NCBI GenBank assembly: GCA_023374045.1
Contig: CM041777.1
Span: forward strand, 110,821,588 to 110,885,587
Source of the DNA: Limonium bicolor
Taxonomy: Eukaryota; Streptophyta; Magnoliopsida; Caryophyllales; Plumbaginaceae
Length of the DNA stretch: 64,000 bases
Direction of reading: 5' to 3'
Below are positions 44,555 to 56,821 of the stretch, in pieces. The stretch's first letter is position 1; each line of letters starts with the position of its first letter. The notes under the pieces were generated by a model. It saw only the letters and a list, made by a program, of their open reading frames with translations, was not told where the DNA came from and searched no databases. The position numbers and the translations under genes were made by a program.

Positions 44555-46090
44555 TCCGTTTGCTTACATTTTTTTTTGTTTTTTATTTTTTGTTTTTTCT
44601 TTTTCCTTAACAAATAATAATAACTTTAAATTATTGTAACTTTTAATATATAAGTCCAAAATGAAAAAAAATTATGTCATTGTTCATCTAAATTCGAGCT
44701 CTTCAAAACAAGATCAGTCATTGATATATTTTGACAACTTTTAAAAAAATTATTTTTACATGTACAGTGCACAAAACGTAAAAAAACTTGTACAGATGGT
44801 CATACAAACCTGTACAAATGTTCATTAAAACATGTACAACCACACATAAAAACTTGTACTTCATCACAATAATTCGACAGGTTTTTAGGGTTTGTGGTAG
44901 CGGGTTTAGGGTCGTTAGACCCTAAACCCCACTGCAAACCCTAAAAATGCCTTCGACGTTTTTTAGCTATCTTAGGGTGGGTTTTGGGGTGTTTTGGGGG
45001 TAGGGTAATCTATTTGAAATTTGTTTCGTACTTTATATTGTAGCAACTAACTCGACAGGTTTTTAGGGTTTGTAGTAGCGGGTTTAGGGACCCTAAACCC
45101 GCCACTGCAAACCCTAAAATGCCTTCGACGTTTTTAGCTATCCTAGGGTGGGTTTTGGGGTGTTTTGGGGGTAGGGTAATCTATTTGGAATTTTTTTCGT
45201 ACTTTATATTGTAGCAACTAACTCGACAGGTTTTTAGGGTTTGTGGTAGGGTCGTTAGACCCTAAACCTGCCACTGCAAACCCTAATAATGCCTTCGATG
45301 TTTTTTAGCTATCCTAGGGTGGGTTTTGGGGTGTTTTGGGGGTAGGGTAATCTATTGGAATTTGTTTCGTACTTTATATTGTAGCAACTAACTCGACAGG
45401 TTTTAGGGTTTGTGGTCGCGGGTTTAGGGTCGTTAGACCCTAAACCCGCCACTACAAACCCTAAAAATGCTTTCGACGTTTTTTAGCTTTCCTAGGGTGG
45501 GTTTTAGGGTGCGTGGGGTTAGGGTAATCTATTTGGAAGTCGTTCTATACTTTAATGTGAGGATGTATGTACATATTTTAATGTGAATGTACATGTTTTA
45601 ATGTGACGATGTACATGTTCAAATGTGAGAATGTACATGTTTTTTAATGAACATCTGTACATGTTTGTATGACTATCTGTACAAGTGTTCTTCCTTATAT
45701 GTATAGGTTTTAATCTAAGAATGTACATATTTAATGATCCGTACAAGTTTATATGACTATCTATATGTTTTTAATGTACATGTTTTTACATGAGGATGTA
45801 CATGTTTTAGTGAACATTTGTACAGGTTTGTATGACCATCTGTACAAGTTTTCTTTTTACGTTTTGTGCTCCATACGTATAAAAATATATTTTTAAAAAG
45901 TTGTCAAAATGTATATATGACTGGTCTTGTTTTGAAGAGCTTAAATTTAGATGAATAATGATATAATTTTTTTTTTATTTTGGACTTATATATTGAAAGT
46001 TATAATAATTTAAAGTTTTATGATAAAGAAAATTTAAAAAAAAACTTTTTAAAAAGAGAAAATATGCGCAACGGTGCGCTTGCAACAATT
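44555..46090. mobile_element. long inverted-repeat element (foldback or Mutator-like)
   Basis: Left arm about 44555-44860 and right arm about 45790-46090 are inverted copies. For example ATATATAAGTCCAAAAT, CTCTTCAAAACAAGA, TTTTGACAACTTTT and CTTGTACAGATGGTCATACA on the left reappear reversed on the right, with scattered mismatches. The 930-bp loop holds a 170-178-bp tandem array and a GTACATGTTTTAATGTGA repeat. No coding sequence, and the exact ends and duplication were not resolved. Confidence 0.75.
44874..45555. repeat. four-unit tandem array with telomere-like motifs
   Basis: Unit starts (TCGACAGGTTTT) at 44874, 45052, 45223 and 45393, so periods are 178, 171 and 170 bp. Each unit contains a short palindrome GGGTTTAGGGTCGTTAGACC followed by CTAAACC, with plant telomere-type TTTAGGG on both strands, plus GGGTGGGTTTTGGGGTGTTT and TAGGGTAATCTATT. 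Unit 2 lacks part of the palindrome spacer. Confidence 0.9.
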
Positions 46091-46639
46091 AAAAAAAAAA
46101 AATCACAGCCGCGATGCGCAATGGCATGCTTGCAACATAGAAAAAAAGAAGAAAATCACAGTCACGTCCCCAGATGTAGCCATTTGGCTACAGTTGGCTT
46201 TAGCCAAGACAGCCTGCCCCGACTAGGACCAAACATCTTAGCTGCAAACAGACTACGAAAAGACAACCTACCCTTCTTATAAGGAGGTTGTAAGAGCAGT
46301 TGGAAAAACTAACACACCTCAACCAACGGTGCTAAGCTCACAAGACCGAAGAACCACAAACAACTAGCATGTCCGAAACCCACCGAGGAAAGATCAAACA
46401 ACCCTACCCACATTAAACAATAGATAACTAAGGATTAAAATTGAAAGAATAAACTTTAGAGAGACACGGGCCCATCGGGCTTCAAACACAAGAACTAATT
46501 TACACCCTATATAACTTATAAGATCAAAAGCTAACATAATCACATCCGCAAGCCACTAAGACTCCATGGACCAAACCGGATTGCATGAGTCAAGACTGAA
46601 CACATGCAACCCAACACAGAGGCGTCATCCTAGTAGGCG

Positions 46640-47590
46640 ACTCTAAGGGCCACCTAGAGGCTCATGAGAATCAAGGGTGGAAAGTATATGACTCTCTTCT
46701 GCTGTCCAGGACTCGGGGGCATTAGAGATCATGGGCCACTTTCCCTTCCCATCAGCCTCAAGACGGTTGGAATTAAGAGCATCTTCATCAAGGCCGATAC
46801 CCAGAATCTGAGCCAAGGCGCACTTCTAGGAGATATGGGAGGGGCATCGACGATTTCGAGATCACAAACCATCACGGCGAAAATGTGAGCCACTACTAGG
46901 GAAATTAGTAGTCATAGCAGGGCAAGACCCTAAGAGATCGGTCACTTGCATTCGAGAGAAAGCTTCAGTAAGAGGATCAAACAACAAGTTCATCAAGCTT
47001 GATCCGGCCAGGTAAACATCCATGTATAGCCACATCCCTTATGCAACTTCACCATATCCAGTGACACATTTATAAGGGTAGATATCAGTAGCATGAAGGA
47101 AGCACCCATAACCAATGCAAATGTCCGGCATATCATCATAGGTGACCATGAAAACCAAATCCAAGCCATCATTGAGTATAGGAAAAGATTGCAAAACAGG
47201 GAGATGGACAATAAGAAGAACTTTAAGCCTAATAAAGCTTAGTCAATCCACTGTGGTATCCTCCATAATGCCAAGACAACAACCAAATTTAGTACCAACT
47301 CTCTTCGCGAATACCATGTTACGGTAGGATTGTGGAACATCAAAACTGCGCACCCAAAAGGGTACTAATTTGAATTAATTGTGTTTAAAGGGAATCTGGA
47401 TGTCCAGCTTACCGTAACCGAAAGTCACCAAAGCGGGACCAAAGATGGTGAAGGGTTGTGTGGGTAGAGCTTGCCTAGCAAGCAGCGCTCCGTCACCAGG
47501 CCGTCAAGGACTCGCATGTCGGTGGTGATATATTTTGGGGGTAGACGGTAGAATATAAAGAAGCCAGAGAGCAGAGTAATACGAAAATTA
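46640..47590 (-). pseudogene. DUF4283/zf-CCHC_4 type LINE ORF1 remnant
   Basis: Minus strand. MRVLDGLVTERCLLGKLYP (ATG at 47517) resembles the start of the DUF4283 RNA-binding fold. A TGA follows soon after. VPFWVRSFDVPQSYRNMVFA, RVGTKFG and, further on, a decayed zinc knuckle (CIGYGCFLHATDIYPYKC) complete the pattern. At least three stops interrupt it. Such proteins are encoded as ORF1 of plant LINEs. Copia D begins about 14 bp beyond its upstream side. Confidence 0.65.
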
Positions 47591-47608
47591 GGAGGAATGA
47601 TGGATTAG

Positions 47609-47899
47609 TATTAGAGACATGTTATATCTCGGTATTATCTGTATATTACACTAGTGTATATTGTTACACTCTTACAGATAATATAGTAGTGTGCGCGAGT
47701 TGTATAGGGGTTATATAGTCATAGTGCGGGAATGTATATAAAATACATTCTCATTCTTTCTCTTTATTACACTGTACACACATACAGAAGACACCCCTCT
47801 TCTTCTTCGGGTTGTCTTCTCCTCATCTATCAAATTCAATACAAGATTCCTTTCCTCTTCTGTTCTTTCTTGTCGTGCCATGTCTAGCTTAATTTGACA
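47609..47899 (+). repeat. Copia D 5' LTR
   Basis: 291 bp, TATTAGAGAC...TTGACA. It has an inverted repeat ATTATCTGTA / TACAGATAAT around a TACACTAGTGTA palindrome near its start, and a TATA-like GTATATAAAATAC at about 47733-47745, the probable promoter. Confidence 0.96.
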
Positions 47900-47915
47900 T
47901 GGTATCAGAGCGAGC
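47900..47915 (+). other. Copia D primer binding site
   Basis: TGGTATCAGAGCGAGC, initiator tRNA-Met type, directly adjoining the LTR. Confidence 0.92.
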
Positions 47916-47940
47916 AAGTTGAAGAGCTTCTTCCGCAGAC

Positions 47941-48914
47941 ATGGCAGACGGATCGATTCTGAACGACGAAGGAATTGTGAACGATGACGACGGAGAAAAA
48001 TCAGAACCGGAGGCGGAAGTTCAAGGAAAATCGCCCCCGACAATTCAAGATCTTAACGACCCCCTTTACCTCCATCCATCGGACCAGACAAGCCACAGTT
48101 TCGGGATAAAATTCAAGGGCAACCCCGGCTTCGACCAGTGGAAGAAGGCGGCCACTATTGCCCTAAAAGCCAAGAACAAGTACGGCTTCGTAAATGGTCA
48201 AATCTCCGAGCCAGAAAGGTCGTCTGAAAGGTACCCTATGTGGGAGCGCAGCAACAACATGGTGATGTCCTGGATTTTGAATTCTTTGGACAAGCAAATA
48301 AGTGAAAGCATCGTGTATTGCGATACGGCGCACCAGATGTGGGTAGATTTGTGCAAGCGCTACGAATTAGTGAATGGACCAGAGATCTATGCCATTCAGA
48401 AGCAAATCGGCCAGATCCGGCAACAGGGAGACTCCATCACCACCTACTACACAAACTTAAACGCCTTTGGGACCGATTGGGTGCAACCAGGAAAACCCTA
48501 AAATGCTCTTGCGGAGCCGGAAAAGAAGTTAAAGCTCGCGAGGAGCAGGACAAGCTGATGAAGTTCTTAGACGGACTCAACGAAGAGTTCAAGCAACCCA
48601 AACGGTCTATTCTTCTCATGAACCCGTTGCCCGATCTTGAACAAGCCTACAGTATCTTGGCACAAGACGAGACTGGAATAAACATGGGGGATATAGAAGA
48701 GCACACCTCCTCTGATAATTCTCTTACCCTCGCTCAGAAACCCAATTTTGCCAACACCAAGAAGACGACTGGTAAGAAATACAACCTGAAGAGCTCGGAT
48801 GGAGCCAGTTCTTCGGGAAAGAAAACATCTCAAAAATGCACAAACTGTGCAAAACTCGGCCACACTCGTTCGGAGTGCTGGTGGATCGTGGGTTTCCCTG
48901 AAGATGGAAACTAG
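47941..48914 (+). pseudogene. gag: Copia D gag, frameshifted
   Basis: ATG at 47941. FKGNPGFDQWKKAATIALKA and KNKYGFVNGQI are the usual gag opening; NSLDKQISESIVYCDTAHQM and YAIQKQIGQIRQQGDSITTY follow. Near 48464-48472 a one-base loss shifts the frame (family text LWDRLGATRKTLKCSCGAG continues in another frame). AREEQDKLMKFLDGLNEEF and the intact CCHC knuckle CTNCAKLGHTRSEC (48837-48878) follow. A TAG at 48912-48914 stands where WNRSQQ-type sequence would continue, probably a Trp codon. Confidence 0.93.
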
Positions 48915-48944
48915 AATCGGTCTCAACAGCGAGTAGCAGGCTCC

Positions 48945-49477
48945 GTTCTGAACAAGACAATAGAAAGAAAAGCCCGATTCGAGATAACTCTTCCCCAGTC
49001 GCCGGTTTCACATCTGAGCAAGTAGAGAATCTGATGAGATATCTACAACAGAAGACTCTCACCAACAACGATGAATCAGTTAACAATTTTGGAAGTTTTT
49101 CCGGTACCCTTCTTGAATCTCAATCTCATAGTAGGGTAATATTGAGTAATGTTCTAACTGATAAAATGAATTGTTTTTGGATTATGGACTCTGGAGCCTC
49201 TGATCATGTGTCTGGCAACAAAAGCATGTTTGAAAACTTAGAACACATTAATGTGAGTAAAAAGCTAACGCTTCCTGATGGTAATATGTGTCCTGTTCAT
49301 AACAGTGGTAGTGTAAGACTGTGCAAGAATCTTAAACTGGAAAGAGTGTTATATGTGCCCAGTTTTATGTTCAATTTAATATCTGTGGAGAAATTTGCAA
49401 AACAGCTAGATATGGTTGTTATCTTCTCAGATAAATGTTGCTTTCTGCAGGACTCTAAAACCAAAAGAAAGGCGTGA
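48945..49477 (+). pseudogene. Copia D protease
   Basis: In the frame ending at 49477: TSEQVENLMRYLQQKT, then the aspartic protease motif FWIMDSGASDHVSG with DSG at 49187-49195, and LKLERVLYVPSFMFNLISVE. The frame ends prematurely at TGA (49475-49477); a single missing base in the preceding A-rich run would account for it. Confidence 0.92.
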
Positions 49478-50868
49478 TTGGATATCAACAGTATGGTGTT
49501 TACTTCTTAGATACAATAGGATTGCAGAAATTCTTGTTTGAATCAGAAGTTTCTCCCTCTGTTGTTTCTTTTTCTAAGGATGTTGTAGATACTTCTGATA
49601 AAGATTTGTTTCTGTGGCACATTAGGTTAGGGCATATACCTCCTAGGAAACTCCTAAAGATGAACATTTGTCAGAATTCCTTTCTTAGAAAAACTCATGT
49701 TTTACCGTGTACTGTATGTTTCAAATCTAAAGCCAAAAGGCTTAGTTTTGGGAATTCTGAAATAAAAAGCAGTGCACCCTTCGAATTACTTCATGTTGAT
49801 GTGTGTGGCCCCATGAGAAAACAAACCTTGAGTGGGGATCGATATTTTCTAACAATTGTGGATGATTTTACAAGGGGAACTTGGGTCAGACTCATTAAAA
49901 ATAAGTCAGAAGCCTTAGATCTGATAAAAGACTTCATACAATTAGTTGAAACTCAATTTGAACAGAGGGTTAAAGTGCTAAGATCTGATAACGCTAGAGA
50001 ACTTGGCAGCTCTTTGAAGGGGTGGATTATTTTCAGGAAAAAGGGCATTGTTCATCAGAAAACCTGCCCTCACACACCCCAACAAAATGGGGTGGTTGAG
50101 AGGAAACAGGGACATCTGATGGACATCACTAGAGCTCTTATGTTCCAATCTGGGCTCAAACCAGAATTCTGGGGTTTTGCCCTAAATCATGCGGCCTTCA
50201 TTATAAACAGAATCCCTTCAAAATCTATAGGAAATCATACTCCCTATGAAAAACTCTATGATTCAGTTCCTGATTATAACTCCATTAAAACCTTTGGATG
50301 TCTCTGTTTTGTTACTAATATCCTTCCTAGTAGAGGGAAACTTGACCCTAGATCCTCAGCTTGTGCATATCTAGGAAACAGTAAGAACACCAAGGGTTAT
50401 TTTGTCCTGAACATAGAAACAAACGAAATCAAAACCAGTAGAGATGTCATATTCTTTGAGCACATATTCCCTCTGCAAGATAAAGAGTGGCAAGAGGTTT
50501 GGCATGACAGAAACCTTCAAGAAAAATCTGATGATACCACTGACTCTCTCCCTGAAAATTCAGACATATTCTATGAACCCATTTTTGAATACCAAACACC
50601 AGAAGACCAAAACCAATCCAGACTGATAGACTCCTCTCCTACTACCAGCAAGGAAAAAGACAATACCTCCCCCTCTCATGCTGAGCATCAGCAAGAAAAT
50701 ATCTCCCCTCTAGGAGAAAATCATGATTTTCATCAAACTGCTGAGCAAAATACAGAAAACACACATACTCCTATGGCAGAAGAAAGCACCCAACTTAGGA
50801 GATCCAGCAGAGTTCATAAACCCTTTAAAACTCCAAGACTACATCTGCACTACCAGAAATCAGAATGA
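49478..50868 (+). pseudogene. Copia D integrase
   Basis: Continuous frame of about 460 codons. GAG-pre-integrase with HHCC (LWHIRLGHIPPRKLL; LPCTVCFKSKAKR), catalytic Asp in LLHVDVCGP (codon 49798-49800), second Asp in LRSDNARELG (49987-49989), Glu in HTPQQNGVVERKQ (about 50098). DNARE replaces the usual DNGGE. The tail includes FGCLCFVTNI, RDVIFFEH and a hydrophilic linker ending in RVHKPFKT. A C-run indel near 50821-50826 moves the true continuation to another frame, and this frame stops at 50866-50868. Confidence 0.95.
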
Positions 50869-51705
50869 AGATATTTTTTCAGAAATTCTCACTAAAAGGC
50901 TCCATGACAGATCCTCTCATCTTTTATCTCAAGACTCCCTTCTTGTCAACAGTCTGACCAATATTATGCCCAAAAACACCATTCCCTCATTCTCTCTCTC
51001 TCTCTGCAGTAGAAAAATCCTAGATGAAGCCCAGTCCATCAAAGAACCCACCAGTTTTGAAGAAGCCAGTAGAGATCCTAGGTGGACAGAGGCGATGAAT
51101 CTAGAATTCCAAGCTTTGAAAGATAACAAAACTTGGTCCATTGTTAATCTCCCCCTGGAAAGAAGCCCATTACATGTAAATGGGTTTACAAAACTAAAAT
51201 GAAAGCTGATGGCACTTTGGAAAGATTCAAAGCTCGACTGGTTGTTAGAGGCTTCACACAGAGATATGGTTTCGATTATGAAGAAACTTTTTCTCCTGTT
51301 GTGAAGCTTACAACAGTCAGAGCATTGATTATAAATGCCATAAAAAGAGGATGGACCATAGATCAATTAGATGTAAATAACGCCTTCCTTCATGGAGACT
51401 TGAAGGAAGACGTTTACATGAAAATTCCTCAAGGTTTATCTGTTTCTGGTAAGAACAAAGTTTGCAAATTGCACAAGTCCTTGTATGGTCTCAAACAGGC
51501 CTCAAGGCAGTGGTATGACAAACTCAGCACCTTTCTTAAAGACCTTGGATACCAACAATCCAAAAACGATTACTCTCTCTTCACAAAGAAAATAAACAGA
51601 CAGTACACCTTCATCGGTGTATATGTAGATGATATTGTATTAACAGGAAACTGTAATACTGAAATAAAAAATCTGAAACTCAAGCTCATCAAAAATTTAA
51701 AATAA
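50830..51705 (+). pseudogene. Copia D reverse transcriptase
   Basis: LQDYICTTRNQ opens the polymerase region, then EPTSFEEASRDPRWTEAMNL and LKDNKTWSIVNLP. A one-base loss in the CCCCC run near 51150 breaks the frame. It continues as MKADGTLERFKARLVVRGFT, DYEETFSPVVKLTTVR, QLDVNNAFLHGDLKEDVYM, SLYGLKQASRQWYDKL and catalytic YVDD at 51622-51633. The frame is lost again near 51690. Confidence 0.95.
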
Positions 51706-52601
51706 AGGACCTGGGAAGACTTTCTTATTTTCTTGGCATGGAATTTACTGAATCTGCTGACAATCTTTACATGACACAGTATAAGTACACTAGACAGATT
51801 CTTTCAGAATACAGCATGGAAGATTGTAGACCAACAGTCTCACCACTTCAGCTCAATCAGAAACTGGAACAGGATGCAGGAGAATATCTAGAAGATCCAA
51901 CAGTCTACAGAAGCCTGATAGGGAAGTTAATCTTCCTCACTAATACTCGACCTGATTTGTGTTTTAGTGTGCAGTTTTTAAGTCAATTCTGTCAACAACC
52001 TACTACAGAACATTTAAAAGCTGCTTATCATGTTTTATCCTACATCAGAGGAACACTAGGATTTGGACTTTGTTTTAACAAGAATAATAATCTTGATTTA
52101 CTTGCATTTTGTGATTCTGATTGGGCCTCATGCCCTATAACAAGGAAATCTATTTCAGGTTATTTCATTCTCTTGGGCGGTTCCCCCCTCAGCTGGAAAA
52201 CAAAGAAACAAGTCTCAGTAGCACTCTCCTCAGCTGAAGCCGAGTACAGAGCCATGAGACAAGTCACAGCAGAGCTCAGTTGGCTCACCCGTCTTCTGAA
52301 TGAATTGGAGGTCAACAACATCAATCCTATACCACTAAAGTGCGACAACATGGCAGCCATCCACATTGCGAAGAATCCAGTCTCACATGAACGAACCAAA
52401 CATGTTGAGCTGGACTGCCATTTTGTTCGAGATCAGATACAAAAGGGATTGGTACAAGTTCAGTACATTCCAAGTTCGAGACAGCTAGCTGATGTTCTAA
52501 CGAAGCCATTGACTGGAAAGGCATACAAAGAAGTCCTTCCCAAGTTAGGCATGTCTTCATCAGGCAACAAGACTCAACTTCATCACCACAGTCGGTCTTG
52601 A
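51706..52601 (+). pseudogene. Copia D polymerase C-terminus and RNase H
   Basis: Open from about 51709 to TGA at 52599-52601: LGRLSYFLGMEF, YTRQILSEYSMEDCRP, SLIGKLIFLTNTRPDLCFSV. RNase H residues: LAFCDSDWASCPITRK, LSSAEAEYRAM, LKCDNMAAIHIAKNP, ERTKHVELDCHFVRDQ, SRQLADVLTKPL. This last frame is intact. Confidence 0.95.
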
Positions 52602-52608
52602 GGGGGGG

Positions 52609-52899
52609 TATTAGAGACATGTTATATCTCGGTATTATCTGTATATTACACTAGTGTATATTGTTACACTCTTACAGATAATATAGTAGTGTGCGCGAGT
52701 TGTATAGGGGTTATATAGTCATAGTGCGGGAATGTATATAAAATACATTCTCATTCTTTCTCTTTATTACACTGTACACACATACAGAAGACACCCCTCT
52801 TCTTCTTCGGGTTGTCTTCTCCTCATCTATCAAATTCAATACAAGATTCCTTTCCTCTTCTGTTCTTTCTTGTCGTGCCATGTCTAGCTTAATTTGACA
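52609..52899 (+). repeat. Copia D 3' LTR
   Basis: Reads identical to the 5' LTR; preceded by the G7 polypurine tract (52602-52608) and followed by ATTAG. Confidence 0.96.
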
Positions 52900-52904
52900 A
52901 TTAG

Positions 52905-54018
52905 GGAGAAGGGTGAGTGAATTAATAAGGGAAGAGAGCCTCGATACATTACATTTCCCCTGAAAAATCTTCCATATCAGTTGGTACAGTATATGTTGGA
53001 CTTACATAGCATATATACATATGGTCTTGCCATTTTTTTCAAATTGGCTATGTTTCTCTAACGTAGCTTGACCATGTTACATTCGTGGTAATTTCTAAAC
53101 CAAAACCCAATGTTGGATAACTCTACTTGTGTCCACATTAAATGAGAAACTAGATGGATATAATAACGAAAAAACATGGCACAAATTTACGTTATAGAAG
53201 GGATTATATAAAATAACCTCTAGTAATTCAAAGAAATAAAAAATACCCAAAAATAAAGAAATAAAATCACAAAACCAAAGAAATGATCTTCTCTTCAATT
53301 CTTTCAATTTTTAGTTTGATTACTTTTCATTTACTTGACTCTGACTTCATTTAATATAAAATTACGGTTTTGTTTTTGTATTTTGAATTGCTGGGACGCC
53401 CCACTAATGTAATATTTACATGAATCTTTGATTCCATCTCATTATGATAAGTACAGTTTAGTTTTTGATGATGATGGTAGTATCTGCTCCAGATTAGAAA
53501 CAGAGAGAACATTTGCACGTTACTGAAAAAAAATAATCCATCAGCTGATGATTATCATCTTGTGCTCATTTCTATTTCTTCAATTCAACCGCTATTTATA
53601 AGGACAAATTGATGATCAAGAGAGGAATGCCTTGCTTAACAATTGGATTATCTTCACCAATAACAATGTGAAATTCATCTCTAAAATAACAGTAATTTTG
53701 ACTAGGAGAAGGAGCATATGGTGCCAACGATGGGTTACCGAGACCTACCACACGCCATCATGATTTACTGATCACCCTTATTTACAAATTTAAAATGCGA
53801 CTCTATATAAATTAGAAAGAAAAATTGTATGTAAATATTAAATAACGTAAGCATTATAAATAGATCACAACTTTAATGTTGTTATTTTTGATATAAATAT
53901 ACATCGAACATATATAACTCTAACGGTTAAAAATATTATTAAAGTTTCATTTGAAGCTAGTAATTTTTCTAAAAAATTTTGAAGCAAAATTGTGAATTAG
54001 ATCTTCATATGTGATTTA
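52905..54018. other. no gene recognised
   Basis: AT-rich. Short chance frames only; no transposon end, splice-bounded exon or RNA gene recognised. Confidence 0.5.
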
Positions 54019-54360
54019 CACTACAAAGCTAAATTACCAACACATATTAAGTGTTAGTGAAAATATATTAGTATCAGACATGAAGACCTATTCCATTACA
54101 CAAATTTAATGTTGGTATAGATCAAATAGTTTCTTATATGTTAGTAAAAATTTATTACATATAGTGACACATAATATCATTATCGCTAAAGATAATTAGT
54201 ACACTTCTTTAATAATTAGTATACCAACACTATATTAGTGTGTTTCTAGAGGCTTTTAATAAAAAATATTTGTCGGTAAAGATATATAATACTAACACAT
54301 TTATAATGTGATTCTAAATCACATAAAATTCAAAAAATAATAAATATAAATGTAAATAAA
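54019..54360. mobile_element. possible orphan CACTA terminus
   Basis: CACTACAAAGCTAAATTACC is followed by repeated CCAACACATATTAAGTGTTAG-like text in both orientations to about 54310, resembling a CACTA end with subterminal repeats. No partner end was found to the right, so it may be a truncated copy. Confidence 0.5.
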
Positions 54361-54522
54361 AAAAATCAAAACACATTCACAAAAGTTATAGTAGCTGTAT
54401 TGAAACTATAATCGTCTTGAAAGATATACTTCATAAACAACATTTGCCAACGTATCTCAAAACATACTACTTGCATCCTTACAATCCCAGAAACCAATTA
54501 TTCAATTCTGAAGACAACATTG

Positions 54523-54900
54523 TGTTGTGGAAATTAATATTTCCGATACTACATAATTAGCTTTTCCTAATTCAGTTACGAATACATTTGTAATTATCCC
54601 TACAATATCTCACCCACCAAACTACCCTCCTTCCCAGATTATAGGATGTGTAGCTAACCTTATTGTTCAAACTCTCTGTATTTATAGCACCCTAATTCTG
54701 AATGTAAAGCAAGCAATTTCAATTCACTTACATGGTATCAACCTAAACAACGATCCCTCCTGCATCGTCTTTATATTTTTTTCTGGCCGGTACACCTTCC
54801 TTCCAGCCGCCTCCCTACTGCACAATCCATCGCCGGCACAACCCCCTTCGGCTCGCGTCTCTGTTTCGGCATTGTCATCAATCAGGCTTATTGCAAATGT
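54523..54900 (+). mobile_element. copia 5' fragment (LTR and primer site)
   Basis: TGTTGTGGAAATTAATATTT to ATTCACTTACA (54523-54732, 210 bp) is followed at once by TGGTATCAACCT, a primer-site-like sequence, then a C-rich leader. A TATA-like TGTATTTATAGC lies within the LTR. The internal region is lost after roughly 170 bp; no 3' LTR was found. Confidence 0.6.
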
Positions 54901-56819
54901 TTTCCCACAGAAATCTAAATTATGTGTGTCGTCGATTAGAAGTACATAACATAGAAGAGAAAATTGATTAAACTTTTATATTCACGGAGGAGGAGAGAAC
55001 TATCAAAGAATATGTAAGTCAATTTGTTTCATGATTGAATTCTGCACAGTTTTCCCTCATCAAAGATTTGTTGTACAATTTGTATCAATAGGAATCTGTA
55101 TAAATTTTTTAGCTGATTTGGGGAACATATAAAGAAAATGAAGAACTAATTATATACATCACCAGAACTACAAATAGAAAGAGTAAATTCAAGACATTGT
55201 TAAAAGTTTCAATGTATACAATCTCGCAACAATGAATACAACCCAACCATTTGTATCTCCAATTTTGTGATCATAAATAGTTAATAATAAGAGTGCTTAG
55301 TCTCTAATAACTTGTTTCAAGAATGAAGGGAGTATCCTCAGCTTCACAAAACTTGTGCTGGGCAGCAAAATGATTTCTATAATCCCATTTGTCTAATGTC
55401 TCAAGTTTACTCTTCACGAAGACAAAGATTAACAATGAGTTACTGATCCTCCTTGTTCTAATGGTTATAGGCGGAGGTATCTAGTGGAATGAAGTCTCCC
55501 AACACCCTGGTGTTGTAGCCATATGGGTGATTAAGTTTAAATGATGTTCTTGTAGCTAAGGTGTAGCTACATTTACTTATCATTCTACCATTCTGAAACC
55601 AATCAGAATTTTTCCCTTACATCTCAGTATCCTAATTCGCACTACTTCAATAGCACAATTGTCAAACAACAAGGTAATGCAATACATAGTACAACCAGAG
55701 TTTGCCTACATAGGTTTTTTACTTCTAATTATCCCTTTGCTATTTTCAGAAAAATGAAGGAATCCAAATGCTTGTTAATAGCTTATGAACAATATAATTA
55801 GATAGCTATAGAAGTCAAACAGATCTGTCTCCCATAGAAAGAAAACTGGTAGTCTATCAGAAAACTACATATTACAAAAATCCCAAATGCGTGTTCAAAG
55901 TATTACTAGTTCAAGAGCTTTCTAGATTTCAATAAATCAGCAACATCAAGCTAGAACGTACTAAGCTACATATAATTCCTAACAAATAGATCTGAAGATA
56001 AAATCTAGTACCAACCTCAGATTTCAAAGTCATATTACATTTTTTTTCAGAATCTTTCAATGTGAGGATTAGGGGTGAGAAAGACAAAAAAAAAAACAAC
56101 ATTAACCACGTCAATGCCTCCATTGTGTTTACTTCAGCTTTTATTCATATTGTAATCCACCATAAAGTAGTACTAGAATGCTCAAAGTCAAATGACACTT
56201 ACTTGCATGTTGAGTTGGGTGATGACCCTAGCCAAATCAGCATTTGGCACATGCTCTTTTAAGTCATGTAATAGGCGGTCATTTCATGCGTTTCGGGTGG
56301 CACTTGTGGCGCATCCCCAACAAGCTACTCAAGACAGAATGTGTGTTTGCAAGATTGCTTCAAGTTGATACGTTTTTGCTTACAGATGAGGGACTTGTAG
56401 ACTAGAAGAAGAAGTTAGGAACCTTTCCAATACAACGAATGTAGCCCCTTCGCTAACAGCCTTTAACTTTGAAGAAGTTGTCATGGATCCAATCTTAGTC
56501 CATTATAAAGTGTTGACCATCGGATAAGCTCATTACATTTTTCAAGCTATCCTAAAGAACATGCTTAATGAGTTAATATATTCAGTTTGAAATAATAAAT
56601 ATTATAAAAAACATTGGATGCACAATTACCACTACGCTATAGCAGCTTTAGCATTCACAATTCTTCCAGTACTTCAAGTTCTACTCCTTATGTAGAGTTC
56701 AGTACAGAATAGTCGTTCACCATTATTTTTCTTTGCCTACACTTGCAAACATTTCACTGCTCATAACTCAAACAACCCAATCCAAAAAATGCGCAACACA
56801 CTAAAGGAATATGAATTGC
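54901..56819. other. no gene recognised
   Basis: AT-rich, low coding potential on both strands. A minus-strand block near 55480-55560 (HPYGYNTRVLGDFIPLDTSA) looks exon-like in composition but matches no family I know. Confidence 0.4.
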
Positions 56820-56821
56820 CA

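Larger units (their letters stand above)
47609..52899 (+). mobile_element. Copia D: young Ty1/copia element
   Basis: LTRs 47609-47899 and 52609-52899 are exactly 5000 bp apart and read identical over all 291 bp. The duplication ATTAG flanks them (47604-47608, 52900-52904). Primer site TGGTATCAGAGCGAGC follows the 5' LTR; TCTTGAGGGGGGG precedes the 3' LTR. Domain order is gag, protease, integrase, polymerase, RNase H. Despite identical LTRs the reading frame is broken by one stop and about five indels. Confidence 0.98.

Noticed and set aside
44874..45555. Interstitial telomere remnant
   Set aside because: TTTAGGG motifs are embedded in 170-178-bp monomers rather than in uninterrupted tandem heptamers, so a chromosome-end origin is not supported.
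45552..45746. Minus-strand 64-codon frame rich in Met, Tyr and His
   Set aside because: It simply translates the GTACATGTTTTAATGTGA repeat in the inverted-repeat loop.
47941..52601. Calling Copia D an intact autonomous element
   Set aside because: As given, the sequence has one in-frame stop and about five frame changes; intactness could only be argued if these are assembly errors.
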